64,000 nt of DNA from an uncultured Fibrobacter sp. Its GTDB lineage: Bacteria; Fibrobacterota; Fibrobacteria; Fibrobacterales; Fibrobacteraceae. This document shows, in pieces, positions 46,232 through 55,283 of the stretch; within the stretch, counting starts at the first letter, position 1, and the number at the start of each line of letters is the position of its first letter. The translations under genes were made by a program, and so were the position numbers. A model generated the notes under the pieces. The model ran no database searches. It saw nothing but the letters and a program-made list of their open reading frames with translations, and had not been told where the DNA came from. The stretch spans positions 121,265 to 185,264 of the forward strand of contig NZ_CAMZCS010000004.1 of the NCBI RefSeq assembly GCF_947305105.1, read 5' to 3'.

Positions 46232-49200
46232 TTACCGCACGGTCACGCGCTTGGTCCAGTTGCCGATCCGCACAAGGTAGCTACCCGACTGATTGACCGG
46301 AATGGTAAAGTTCGGTGTAAGCACATATCCTGAACGGAGTAGATGTCCCTGCATATCAAATAGTGCATAATGCCTGCCGACATAAGCCTCCGTCACCTGA
46401 ATTTCTCGGCCAACAACCTTGACCTGGAATTGCCGGATCATCGCATCCACAGGCAAAGCATCGCTACATTTTTTCCCGCTACAAGAAATTTCGAACGTGA
46501 TGGGCAAGAATGGCGCAACCGAAGAATTGGATTTACTCTTGGGCATATCGGCCACATAACTAGAACTAGAAGTAGAAACAATCTCCTCACTAGAACTAGA
46601 TTCAGCAATACTGCTACTAGACGTTGCAGAACTGGAACTCGACTTTGCAGAACTGCTGCTAGATGTTGACGAGCTGCTCAACGTGCCCAATTTGAAATAC
46701 GCAACAAAAGCCTTGGGTTCCGTAACGACATAGGTACGAACCGGATCGGTGTTATTCATATCATCTTTCCAGCAGTCAAATTCGTAACCTGGGGCGGGGA
46801 CCGCCATCAGTTCCACGGTGTCGCCATATTGGAACAAATCTCTTTTACTGGTATTTACGACATCGCCCCAAGTTGCTGGGCTCGCAGAAACCACAACCTT
46901 GTACAAAATTGGAGTTAACTTGGCGTAGAATTCCAAGTCGCCCTCGTCAGATGAGAGAATAGAATCAATCGGGGAGCCCGAATAATTGCTATCCGCATAC
47001 CATCCACTAAACGTATAGCCCTCCCGAACAACTGAATCGGGAAGAGCTTTCGGAAGCCCCTCAACATAACTGCTGAAATAATTTGTTCTATCTCCAACGT
47101 ATGTATAGAAAGAAACATTGTACCGAGCGATTGTAGAATTTTTGATAATTCCACTATAATTCGGCAAAGGATCAACACCGACTTCCTGCCCCCAAATGGA
47201 GCCACTCGATCCATAATGCAAAGCAAGAGCAACAGAACCATTCGCAAACTGTTCAGATGTCGCCATTATCCCTTTTTCTATATAATTATCTGCAGATTGC
47301 AGATAGTAACTGTTTATCACTTCAGCTTTCTCGTTGTCGTCACCTACTAACGGATATCCCAAACCACTCTCATAACGATAAGCTCCGCCAACGTTAAAAC
47401 AGTTCTCGATATAAACTTCACTTCCATTGTCTGCACGCCCCAATATTCCTCCGACATAATAATCATTCCCGGTAATAATCCCAGAATTGTAGCTGTTTTC
47501 AACAACAACAATATTATATTTGCTGACTTTACCTAAGATGCCACCGCCGTAATTTTTAGCAGTTACAGAAGATGTACTATAACAATTAATAACGGCGAGG
47601 TATGAGTCGTATAAACTATTCTTGCCTGTATTGACAAAACCAATCAAAGCACCGACATTATACGGAGCCTCAAAATACGAATCGACAACACCTAGATTTG
47701 CAATGACAACAGGGTTTTCTAGAGAGCCTCCAGAAATAGAGCTAAACAATCCAAATCCCCAAAGAGGAGAATTTTCCCATTCATCGGTACGGATATACAA
47801 TCCCGAAATAGAATACATGTTTCCATCAAACGTCCCAGCAAAATCAACAATCGGATCCCATTCAATAAAGCCCTGAACCGCATCTTCGTTCAAGTGCCCT
47901 TCCGCATTCAAAACATTCTCGTTTACCACGATATTATTTGCTAAAGACGCACAAGCCAACGTTTCACTTTTATAGCCATCTGTACCATTCACGATAGCGG
48001 CAAAACCATACAGTTCCTCCGCATTCTTGATAACATAGCAACCATTCTCATCTTTTGTCGGTGTTTCCTTTTTGAACCATTTGGCATAGAAAACCTTGTC
48101 GCCGAAATCGTCAGGCCCTATTTTGAACAAGCGATCGCCACTGAAATTTTCGTCTTTAAACCAACCATTAAAAATATATCCACTCCGAGAGACTTTATAC
48201 GGAAGAATCACCACATCGCCTTCCATATAGGTTTCAATGAGCCCAGAATCAATTGTTCCACCATTTGTTTCAAATGTTACTTGTCTATTCCCAATAAATT
48301 TAGCCCAGAATTCCTGCGTTCCTTCTGCCGTACTCGGAATAGCACTTACAGGGTTCCCGCTGAATTCGGCATTATCGTACCAACCCGCAAAAATTTCCTC
48401 CTCTTTGTCCACTTCAGGAAGTTTAAATTCTAATCCGGGCAAATACTTTTCAGGCAGGGCAGTTGTATCCCCTTCGTACGTATGCAAGGCCAAGGTTTCC
48501 AGAGAGCTCAACGACACATCCGTTACAACTCCACTGAAATTCGGATACATGTCGTTTCCGACATTCTGCCCCCAAACAGTCGCATCTACGCTATCGAAAA
48601 AAGAATAGTGCATCAAATAGGCGATAGAACCATCTTCCAATTGTTCACTTGTCACAGGAATTCCAAATTTGGCGCTCCCATAATTTGCATCCAAGTAGAA
48701 TGTATTTTCAAAATGAACTTCATCATTTTTATCCGGATTCCACATAATCGGATCTAGATAAGATACATCAGAATCTACCATCAACACTGTTCCCGCATTA
48801 TAAACATTTGTCATGGCTACATAGGTTGAATAATTTAATCCTATAATGCCCCCTACACCTTTATATCCAGAAACAGAACCTACGTTATAACTATTTTGGA
48901 ATGTTAAAATTCCCCCAGAAAGGCCAATCAGTCCACCTACATAAGTAAAATCCGTATAGTCATCAAACGACTTAATAGTTCCCTCATTAAAGACCGTTTT
49001 CATCAGAAGATTCGCTCCAGTAAGAGATCCAACAATACCTCCGAGAGTGTAGGCTGCAGTAATTGGTCCCATATTGAAGCAATTTTCAACCAATAGCTCA
49101 TCGTCCGCATTTATATAGCCAACAAGGCCCCCAACATCATAGGAATCATCAGGATCCTCAGCCACCGAGGTTATCGCCCCCATGTTATAAGCATTGATAA

Positions 49201-49894
49201 TCTTTAGGTTTCGTCCATTAAGGTAACCGACTAAGCCACCAATAAATCGCGCTCCCATAACAGGCCCTAAATTGTGGACCGTTTTGAGCTGGACATTCGC
49301 TAGGGAATAACCAACAAAGCCTCCTACAGCAAACCCATGTGATTCTATTCGCGAATGGCTATAACAATTCTCAATATTTACAACCGAGCCCCCTTCTATG
49401 AAACCGACAAAAGCACCAACATAATCGCCTGCACGAAAAAAGGAACCCTCAATTCCAAGATTACGAATATCAACTATTCCATCATCTATACTAGGACGAA
49501 TCAACCCGAACAGGCCTACATAACGGGGCTCTTTGGTATCAATATAAAGGCCCGAAATCTTATGACTGTTACCGTTAAATTTTCCCCTGAATTTCATAAT
49601 CGGAGTCCATTGGGCAAAACTAGCCGTATCAGCCACGTTGAGGTTTCCGTTCTCGTCAAGAACATTCTCGTTCACCACGATGTCTTTCGTGAGTTTGCCA
49701 CAGGCGGTAGTGTCCTTCTCCATACCGGGCATGTTACCATTCACGATAGCGGCAAAGCCGTACAATTCCTCAGCAGACGAGATCTGGTAACAGCTGTCCA
49801 ATTTAGACGGAGCCACAGGGGTAATGGTTACCGCAGCATCCGTCAGCGAAACAAAAAGAAATAAAAAGAAAACGATCCACATCCTTTGACGCAT
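46232..49894 (-). CDS. Large GLUG/InlB-repeat surface adhesin with sorting-type C-terminus
   Basis: A 1220-residue secreted protein. After the signal peptide (1-20) come two blocks that each begin CYxI(S/K)(S/N)AEELYGFAAIVNG and contain GLUG-type beta-helix repeats (VGGFVGY, IGGLVGYLNG, VGGLIGLSGG, VGGIIGLN). Between and after the blocks lie Listeria-Bacteroides/InlB-B repeats (VTFETNGGTIDSGL, then SGYIFNGWFKDENFSG). A divergent InlB repeat (YKVVVSASPATWGDVV) precedes a Ser linker and a C-terminal beta domain (YALFDMQGHLLRSG to GSYLVRIGNWTKRVTVR), which looks like a type IX secretion sorting domain. It is probably a cell-surface adhesin. AGGAG precedes the ATG. Confidence 0.88.
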   Translation of the reverse strand: MRQRMWIVFFLFLFVSLTDAAVTITPVAPSKLDSCYQISSAEELYGFAAIVNGNMPGMEKDTTACGKLTKDIVVNENVLDENGNLNVADTASFAQWTPIMKFRGKFNGNSHKISGLYIDTKEPRYVGLFGLIRPSIDDGIVDIRNLGIEGSFFRAGDYVGAFVGFIEGGSVVNIENCYSHSRIESHGFAVGGFVGYSLANVQLKTVHNLGPVMGARFIGGLVGYLNGRNLKIINAYNMGAITSVAEDPDDSYDVGGLVGYINADDELLVENCFNMGPITAAYTLGGIVGSLTGANLLMKTVFNEGTIKSFDDYTDFTYVGGLIGLSGGILTFQNSYNVGSVSGYKGVGGIIGLNYSTYVAMTNVYNAGTVLMVDSDVSYLDPIMWNPDKNDEVHFENTFYLDANYGSAKFGIPVTSEQLEDGSIAYLMHYSFFDSVDATVWGQNVGNDMYPNFSGVVTDVSLSSLETLALHTYEGDTTALPEKYLPGLEFKLPEVDKEEEIFAGWYDNAEFSGNPVSAIPSTAEGTQEFWAKFIGNRQVTFETNGGTIDSGLIETYMEGDVVILPYKVSRSGYIFNGWFKDENFSGDRLFKIGPDDFGDKVFYAKWFKKETPTKDENGCYVIKNAEELYGFAAIVNGTDGYKSETLACASLANNIVVNENVLNAEGHLNEDAVQGFIEWDPIVDFAGTFDGNMYSISGLYIRTDEWENSPLWGFGLFSSISGGSLENPVVIANLGVVDSYFEAPYNVGALIGFVNTGKNSLYDSYLAVINCYSTSSVTAKNYGGGILGKVSKYNIVVVENSYNSGIITGNDYYVGGILGRADNGSEVYIENCFNVGGAYRYESGLGYPLVGDDNEKAEVINSYYLQSADNYIEKGIMATSEQFANGSVALALHYGSSGSIWGQEVGVDPLPNYSGIIKNSTIARYNVSFYTYVGDRTNYFSSYVEGLPKALPDSVVREGYTFSGWYADSNYSGSPIDSILSSDEGDLEFYAKLTPILYKVVVSASPATWGDVVNTSKRDLFQYGDTVELMAVPAPGYEFDCWKDDMNNTDPVRTYVVTEPKAFVAYFKLGTLSSSSTSSSSSAKSSSSSATSSSSIAESSSSEEIVSTSSSSYVADMPKSKSNSSVAPFLPITFEISCSGKKCSDALPVDAMIRQFQVKVVGREIQVTEAYVGRHYALFDMQGHLLRSGYVLTPNFTIPVNQSGSYLVRIGNWTKRVTVR

Positions 49895-50055
49895 CTTAAA
49901 CTCCTAACTATACCCTAAAATAATAGATAAATATGAAAACTTTATAAAACGCTTTTTTTTCAAAATCGGATTATTGGAAAAGAATCAAAAAATTTCTATT
50001 TTTGCGCGCCGAAAACGGCGCCAAACGCACCCAAAATTTTCAACAGGATACGACG

Positions 50056-51351
50056 ATGAACTACAATCCTCTCGCAGAACAGGCCAACGCGGAACTCTCC
50101 GCCAACGGTTGCAAAGTACTCAGCATGCTTTCCGAAAGGGGCAAGGCCATTTTCTTCCCGCGCAAGGGCATCCTGGGCCAGGGCGCCGAAGCCAAGGGCT
50201 CCGAAATCAACGCGACCATCGGCACCGCCCTCGAAGACGACGGGAGCCCGCTCGTACTCGACTGCGTGCTCAAGAGCCTGAACCTGCCCAAGCAAGCCTT
50301 CCTGTACGCCCCGAGTTTTGGCAACCCCGACCTCCGCAAGGCCTGGAAGGAACAGATTGTACGCAAGAACCCGAGCCTCGCAGGCAAGCAGTTCAGCAAC
50401 CCGGTCGTGACCGCGGCCCTCACCCACGCCATCAGCTGCGCGGGCTACCTCTTCCTGGATGCCGGTGACGAAGTCATCATCCCCGACCTCTACTGGGACA
50501 ACTACGAACTCGTGTTCGAAAACAGCTGCGGTGCGAAGATCAAGACGTTCAACACCTTCAAGGACGGCGGTTTCGATACCGAAGCCCTCAAGAAGGCTCT
50601 CGCCGAATCCAAGAGCGACAAGAAGGTCGTGCTCCTGAACTTCCCGAACAACCCGACCGGCTACACCGCTACCGAGAAGGAAGCCGTCGAAATCGCGAAG
50701 ATCCTCACCGAATGCGCCGCCGCCGGCAACAAAGTCGTGGCCCTGCTCGATGACGCCTACTTCGGACTCGTCTACGAAGATGGCGTGACCAAGGAATCCA
50801 TCTTCACAAAGATTGTCGACGCCCACGAGAACCTACTCGCCGTCAAGCTCGACGGCCCGACCAAGGAAGACTATGTGTGGGGCTTCCGCGTCGGTTTCAT
50901 GAGCTTCGGTTTCAAGGGCGCCACCGCCGCCCAGCTCAAGGCCCTCGAAGACAAGGCCGCCGGTACGGTCCGCGGCAACATCTCTAACGCTCCGAGCATC
51001 AGCCAGAAGATTTTGCTCGCCGCTTTCCAGAGCGAAGAATACCTGCAGCAGAAGCAGGAAAAGTACGAAACGCTCAAGAAGCGCTTCGACATCATCAAGC
51101 AGGAATTCGCCGCCCACCCGGAATACAAGGATGCGTTCGAGCCCATGCCGTGCAACAGCGGCTACTTCATGTGCATCAAGCCGAAGGGCGTGGATGCCGA
51201 AGAATTGCGCCAGAAGCTCATCAAGGACTACAGCACGGGAACCATCATGCTCTCGGGCCTCATCCGCGTCGCTTTCAGCGCCGTCCCGACCGACAAACTC
51301 GGCAAACTGTTTGAAAATATTTATAATTGCATATTAGAGATGAGGGGCTAG
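50056..51351 (+). CDS. Class I/II PLP-dependent aminotransferase
   Basis: A 431-residue fold-type I aminotransferase. The cofactor-binding residues are in LLNFPNNPTGY (Asn-Pro), ALLDDAYFGLVYE (Asp-x-Ala-Tyr) and LDGPTKEDYVWGFRVGF (PLP Lys and Arg). The N-terminal part FFPRKGILGQGAEAKGSEINATIG is unusual for aspartate aminotransferases, and I cannot name the amino-acid substrate. The ATG at 50056 is preferred because the residues upstream are not conserved in style and contain an AT-rich leader. The last codons and TAG stop lie in a heptad repeat. Confidence 0.85.
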   Translation: MNYNPLAEQANAELSANGCKVLSMLSERGKAIFFPRKGILGQGAEAKGSEINATIGTALEDDGSPLVLDCVLKSLNLPKQAFLYAPSFGNPDLRKAWKEQIVRKNPSLAGKQFSNPVVTAALTHAISCAGYLFLDAGDEVIIPDLYWDNYELVFENSCGAKIKTFNTFKDGGFDTEALKKALAESKSDKKVVLLNFPNNPTGYTATEKEAVEIAKILTECAAAGNKVVALLDDAYFGLVYEDGVTKESIFTKIVDAHENLLAVKLDGPTKEDYVWGFRVGFMSFGFKGATAAQLKALEDKAAGTVRGNISNAPSISQKILLAAFQSEEYLQQKQEKYETLKKRFDIIKQEFAAHPEYKDAFEPMPCNSGYFMCIKPKGVDAEELRQKLIKDYSTGTIMLSGLIRVAFSAVPTDKLGKLFENIYNCILEMRG

Positions 51352-51367
51352 AGGCTAGGATCTAGAA
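51345..51367. repeat. Left heptad arm flanking the four-helix-bundle gene
   Basis: GGGGCTA, GAGGCTA, GGATCTA, GAA: G-rich arm, roughly the inverse complement of the arm at 51737-51777. It supplies the TAG stop of the aminotransferase. Confidence 0.65.
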
Positions 51368-51754
51368 ATGCACAGTTACAAGGACTTGATTGTTTGGAAA
51401 AAATCCGTAGAGTTAGTCATGCAATTGTATGACTATATTCAGGCTTTTCCCAAAAATGAGTCCTATGTGCTATCAGATCAAATGCGTCGAGCTGTAGTAT
51501 CGATTCCTTCAAATATTGCAGAAGGATACGAACGTATGACTACAGCTGAATACATCCGATTCTTATCAATCGCTCGCGGATCAAAAGCAGAACTTGAGAC
51601 GCAATTACATATATGCAACCAATTGAAATTAGGTGACATGGAGAAGAATGTTGTTTTGCAGTCAAATTGTAAAGAAATTGGCAAAATGCTAAATTCAATG
51701 GTTTACACATTAAACAGCAAGAAACAGCAAAAAACCCAAACCCCTAGATCCTAA
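51368..51754 (+). CDS. Four-helix-bundle protein (23S rRNA intervening-sequence protein family)
   Basis: A 128-residue protein of the S23/IVP family (TIGR02436): YKDLIVWKKSVELVMQLYDY, then YVLSDQMRRAVVSIPSNIAEG and SIARGSKAELETQLHI are the family blocks. Homologues are encoded inside intervening sequences of 23S rRNA genes and free in genomes, and resemble the Avd accessory protein of diversity-generating retroelements. The function is unclear. It sits exactly between inverted heptad arms, and its C-terminus and stop codon (PRS*) are read from the right arm. Confidence 0.92.
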   Translation: MHSYKDLIVWKKSVELVMQLYDYIQAFPKNESYVLSDQMRRAVVSIPSNIAEGYERMTTAEYIRFLSIARGSKAELETQLHICNQLKLGDMEKNVVLQSNCKEIGKMLNSMVYTLNSKKQQKTQTPRS

Positions 51755-51777
51755 TCCCTAGATCCTAACCCCTAAGG
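51737..51777. repeat. Right heptad arm flanking the four-helix-bundle gene
   Basis: Units CCCTAGA, TCCTAAT, CCCTAGA, TCCTAAC, CCCTAAG: C-rich arm just before the gltA ribosome site; same consensus as the right arms of elements A and B. Confidence 0.75.
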
Positions 51778-51784
51778 AGTACAA

Positions 51785-53074
51785 ATGTCCGACAAAGCGA
51801 CCTTGAAATACAACGGAAAGAGTTTCGAACTCCCCGTCGTTGAAGGCACCGAGAACGAACATGGTCTCGACGTCAGTTCCCTCCGCAAGGAAACGGGACT
51901 TGTCACGCTTGACTACGGCTACCTGAACACGGGCAGCACCAAGAGCGCCATCACCTACGTGAATGGCGAGCAGGGCATTCTCCGCTACCGAGGTTACTCC
52001 ATCGAAGACTTGGCCGAAAAGGCGACCTTCCCCGAGACCGCCTGGCTCCTGATTTACGGCGAGCTCCCGACTCCGGAACAGCTCGGACGTTTCCGCACGC
52101 TCCTTACCGAAAACGCTCTCCTGCACGAGAACCTGTTGCACTTTTTCCGCGAGATGCCGCCGAGCGCGCACCCGATGGGCATTTTGAGTTCCATCGTGAA
52201 CGCCGTGGGCCTGTTCACCCCGCGCTTCTACGACGACGAAAACATTGCAAGCGCTTTCGAGCTCACGACTGCGGGCCTTATTTCCAAGATCCGCACCATC
52301 GCCGCTTTCGCCTACAAGGCAAGCATCGGCGAACCGTTTGTGTACCCGGAAGCGGAACGCAGCTACTGCAGCAACTTCCTCAACATGATGTTCAGCAGCA
52401 AGGCTCGCCCGTACCACCCGGATCCGATTATGGAAAAGGCGCTCAACACGCTCCTCATCGTGCATGCCGACCACGAGCAAAACTGCTCCACGTCGACGGT
52501 GCGTATGGTGGGTAGCTCGCAGGCGAACCTTTACGCAAGTATCTGCGCCGGCATCTGCGCCCTGTGGGGCCCGCTCCACGGCGGTGCAAACCAGGCCGTG
52601 CTCGAAACACTCCTGCGCATCCAGCAGAGCGGCATGACCATCGAGCAGGTGATGGCCAAGGCGAAAGACAAGAGCGACCCGTTCCGTCTTTCGGGCTTTG
52701 GTCACCGCGTGTACAAGAGCTACGACCCGCGCGCCAAGGTGCTGAAGAAGCTCATGTACCAGGTGTTCGAACGCGAACACGTGCACGACCAGCTCCTGGA
52801 TATTGCCATCAAGCTCGAAGAAGCCGCCCTCAAGGACGACTACTTCATCGAGCGCAAGCTCTACCCGAACGTGGACTTCTACTCGGGCATTCTCTACCGC
52901 GCCATGGGCATCCCGACGAACATGCTTACCGTGATGTTCGCCATCGGCCGACTCCCCGGCTGGATTGCCCACTGGAAGGAAATGCACGACGATCCGCAGA
53001 GCAAGATTAACCGTCCGCGCCAGATTTACGTGGGACAGACGGCAAGGCCCTGGATCGACAGGGACAAGCGATAA
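51785..53074 (+). CDS. gltA: Citrate synthase
   Basis: A 429-residue type II citrate synthase, which condenses acetyl-CoA and oxaloacetate in the cytoplasm. Catalytic residues are visible: His in LWGPLHGGANQAV, His in GFGHRVYKSYDPRAK and Asp in NVDFYSGILYRAMG; GILRYRGYSIEDLA and LPGWIAHWKEM are typical. The ribosome site AAGGAGT is well placed. A strong terminator follows. Fibrobacter runs a partial, largely reductive TCA pathway to succinate, where citrate synthase would serve glutamate synthesis; that is general knowledge rather than something seen here. Confidence 0.97.
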   Translation: MSDKATLKYNGKSFELPVVEGTENEHGLDVSSLRKETGLVTLDYGYLNTGSTKSAITYVNGEQGILRYRGYSIEDLAEKATFPETAWLLIYGELPTPEQLGRFRTLLTENALLHENLLHFFREMPPSAHPMGILSSIVNAVGLFTPRFYDDENIASAFELTTAGLISKIRTIAAFAYKASIGEPFVYPEAERSYCSNFLNMMFSSKARPYHPDPIMEKALNTLLIVHADHEQNCSTSTVRMVGSSQANLYASICAGICALWGPLHGGANQAVLETLLRIQQSGMTIEQVMAKAKDKSDPFRLSGFGHRVYKSYDPRAKVLKKLMYQVFEREHVHDQLLDIAIKLEEAALKDDYFIERKLYPNVDFYSGILYRAMGIPTNMLTVMFAIGRLPGWIAHWKEMHDDPQSKINRPRQIYVGQTARPWIDRDKR

Positions 53075-53108
53075 CCCGCCTGCCCTGCAGACCACTTTAA
53101 AGCAAAAC

Positions 53109-53140
53109 GAGCGGACGACAATTATTGTCGTTCGCTTTTT
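53109..53140 (+). terminator. gltA terminator
   Basis: Long stem AGCGgACGACAAT/ATTGTCGTtCGCT followed by TTTTT. A similar ACGACA/TGTCGT hairpin lies at 60.36 kb. Confidence 0.85.
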
Positions 53141-53150
53141 GTATATTGAG

Positions 53151-53176
53151 GAAGATCCCCGCCTTCGCGGGGATGA
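53151..53176. repeat. REP-like hairpin (ATCCCCGC/GCGGGGAT)
   Basis: Perfect 8-bp stem with a CTTC loop between gltA and the WYL fragment. The form (GATCCCCGC...GCGGGGATGAC) is that of common dispersed intergenic palindromes. Only one copy is in this window. Confidence 0.55.
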
Positions 53177-53179
53177 CAA

Positions 53180-53848
53180 TTGCAGGACTTGCCTGCACGT
53201 GAGCAGTCCACCCTGGCCCATTACGCGAAGGAACTGAACGGGCGCATTCTGTTCATGGGAACGCCCCCGAGCGTTGACGAAAATGTCGGCAAAAATCTGC
53301 CGGTCATCCTTGATGCCATCCGCAAAAAACAAAAAGTGCAAATCACCTACACCGATAACTGGGGAGCCCTCACCAACAAGCAGCGCATTCCGCTGATAGT
53401 CGCCATCAACCACGGCGAAATCTACATCGGTTGCGTATCACAGCACCACCCCGACAAAACTTACGCACTCAAGCTCCGCCGCATCCAATCCGTCAAGCTC
53501 TTGCGCGAACAATTCGTCGAAGACCCTAAGGTTGTCGAAATCCTCCGCAGGCGCATCCGCTCGGGCACACTGCTTTCCGGCGACCAGGACCAGCCTTGCG
53601 AGAAGGTGGTCATCTACTTCCCCGGCTACGCCAAGAACTTTCTGCAAGAACGCCCCTACCACCCCAGCATGAAAATCAAAGAACTCGCATGCGGCGACTT
53701 GCACGTGACAATGAATGTCGCAGTCAACGGGTTACTCAAGCAGTGGGTCATGTACTACGGTTCCATCGCCGAAGTGCTGAAGCCAGCCAAGCTCCGCCAA
53801 ATGATACTTGACAGCGCGAAGGAACTAGTAGGATTGTACGAGAGATAA
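53180..53848 (+). pseudogene. WYL-domain regulator lacking its N-terminal DNA-binding domain
   Basis: A 222-residue frame that starts at a TTG with no ribosome site. It holds the C-terminal part of a WYL-domain transcription regulator: a connector ending NGRILFMGTPPS, then the WYL-like domain (VILDAIRKKQKVQITYTDNW, then LIVAINHGEIYIGCVSQH and LRRIQSVKLLREQF) and the WCX extension (KVVIYFPGYAKNFLQERPYH onward). Full-length homologues have a helix-turn-helix of about 100 residues before this. The REP-like hairpin lies exactly where that domain should be, so it is probably truncated; a non-DNA-binding free WYL protein is less likely. Confidence 0.65.
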
Positions 53849-53856
53849 AATCCATC

Positions 53857-55038
53857 TCAAGACAAATCGTCCATTTCCAGGAAGTCTTTTAGTTTGATGT
53901 GCCTGACGGTACTAGTGGAATAGTCGATATCGTCATTGGAAATAAGAATTTTGGCATGGGTGTTGTCAATATCTGCAAACACCCCCATTTCTCGGTCGTA
54001 GGTTGAACGCTCCGCTACGGAATAAGCGACCTGAATGAAATACTTCTTGTTTCCCTTTTGTGCGCAAAAATCAATTTCCTGTTTTCCAGAATAGACACTC
54101 AGGGAATATTCCCTATACAAGAGTTCGTTATAGACAACATTTTCTAGGTTGTGCGTCAAGTCAAAAATGCCGTCCGCAACGCGAATGGAATTAAACGCCA
54201 CATCTTCATCATAGATCTTTTCGAAGAAGTTCAGCTCCCGCTTTGCCTTTGTCGAATACTGCTTGATAGAGCTGATGACATACGCCTCTTTCAGGTATCC
54301 CAGATATTTAGTTATCGTGTTGACAGAACATTCGCTGAATTGTCCCCTGATGTAGTTATAGATGGACTTTGCAGACAGTATCCTCGAATTGGAAATGAGA
54401 ACATAATTGGCCAGTTTGGTAAAGAGTTCTGGCTTGCGTATCTTGTAACGGTTTACGATATCGTTAATTACTATTGTCTGGTCTAGATCATTCAGGTAGT
54501 TCCGTGTGGCGCTTTCTGTATTGAACTCGAACCGCATCGGGAATCCGCCATAGACAAGATAATCAGAGATGGAGGCCGTTCTATTTTGTTGCTTCAGGTA
54601 TTCCTGGATTTCTTTAAAGACGAATGGTCGTATCCTGAACGCCACGTAGCGCCCGCTCAGTTCCTTGGTAAATTCCATGGACAGCAACTTTGAATTTGAA
54701 CCCGTGATGAATACGGAGCAGTCGTGCAAGCGGAGTGTCTTGCAGGCATCGGGCCAGTCCTTTACATTCTGGATTTCGTCAAGAAACAGAAAACACTTGC
54801 CCGCACGGCGCGTCTTTTCTACATAGGCAAGAAGCTCATCGCAATTGGATATTCTAGACAAAGTGCTGCGGTCTTCAAAATTCAAGAAGATGACATTGTC
54901 CGTTTTTTTGCGAATTTCTTCGGAAATCTGCGAAAGAATGACGGACTTGCCACATCTGCGGATGCCGGCAATAATCTTGACGAGGTCGCTATCGTAAAAC
55001 TCCCGAATCGGAGCGATGTATTTTTCACGCAGAATCAT
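53857..55038 (-). CDS. AAA-family ATPase with DUF4143 domain
   Basis: A 393-residue ATPase of the AAA_14/DUF4143 family common in anaerobes, often in many copies and near defence genes. Walker A is AGIRRCGKSVIL, Walker B is CFLFLDEIQNV, sensor-like VFITGSNSKLL and the arginine region ELSGRYVAFRIRPFVFKEI follow. The DUF4143 part ends with the nuclease-like core GKQEIDFCAQKGNKKYFIQVAY, which has the D-x(n)-E/Q-V layout of restriction-endonuclease folds. The molecular role is unknown. A perfect 13-bp inverted repeat lies upstream of the start. Confidence 0.88.
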   Translation of the reverse strand: MILREKYIAPIREFYDSDLVKIIAGIRRCGKSVILSQISEEIRKKTDNVIFLNFEDRSTLSRISNCDELLAYVEKTRRAGKCFLFLDEIQNVKDWPDACKTLRLHDCSVFITGSNSKLLSMEFTKELSGRYVAFRIRPFVFKEIQEYLKQQNRTASISDYLVYGGFPMRFEFNTESATRNYLNDLDQTIVINDIVNRYKIRKPELFTKLANYVLISNSRILSAKSIYNYIRGQFSECSVNTITKYLGYLKEAYVISSIKQYSTKAKRELNFFEKIYDEDVAFNSIRVADGIFDLTHNLENVVYNELLYREYSLSVYSGKQEIDFCAQKGNKKYFIQVAYSVAERSTYDREMGVFADIDNTHAKILISNDDIDYSTSTVRHIKLKDFLEMDDLS

Positions 55039-55090
55039 AGCCCGCCTTCTACTGAACTCTTTTGCAAATATAACAAAAAGTTTTCAACAT

Positions 55091-55128
55091 AGTGAAAACT
55101 TTTTCAAGTTTTAGTAAAAGTTTTCACT
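55091..55128. promoter_or_regulatory. Perfect 13-bp inverted repeat upstream of the AAA/DUF4143 gene
   Basis: AGTGAAAACTTTT at 55091-55103 and its exact complement at 55116-55128, 12 bp apart, 53 bp before the start codon. A related half-site (GTTTTCAACATAGTGAAAAC) overlaps the left arm. Nearby, AATGGACTAAAA repeats at about 55132 and 55164. It could be an operator or a transcript hairpin. Confidence 0.6.
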
Positions 55129-55283
55129 ACAATGGACTAAAACACATGTTTTTGCTCCGCAAAATGGACTAAAATACAGACAAGTCTTCGGTTTTCGCTA
55201 AAAAACGGCAATTTCGGGTTTTACTTAATCCTTTAAACTCCACAACCGGTTTTTTTGACCCACTTTTGGAGAAGATTTTAAAC

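Noticed and set aside
51758..53413. A 551-residue open frame on the minus strand opposite gltA
   Set aside because: It mirrors the codon structure of the clear citrate synthase gene, has no known domain, and its tail reads through the gltA terminator and REP hairpin. It is an antisense shadow.
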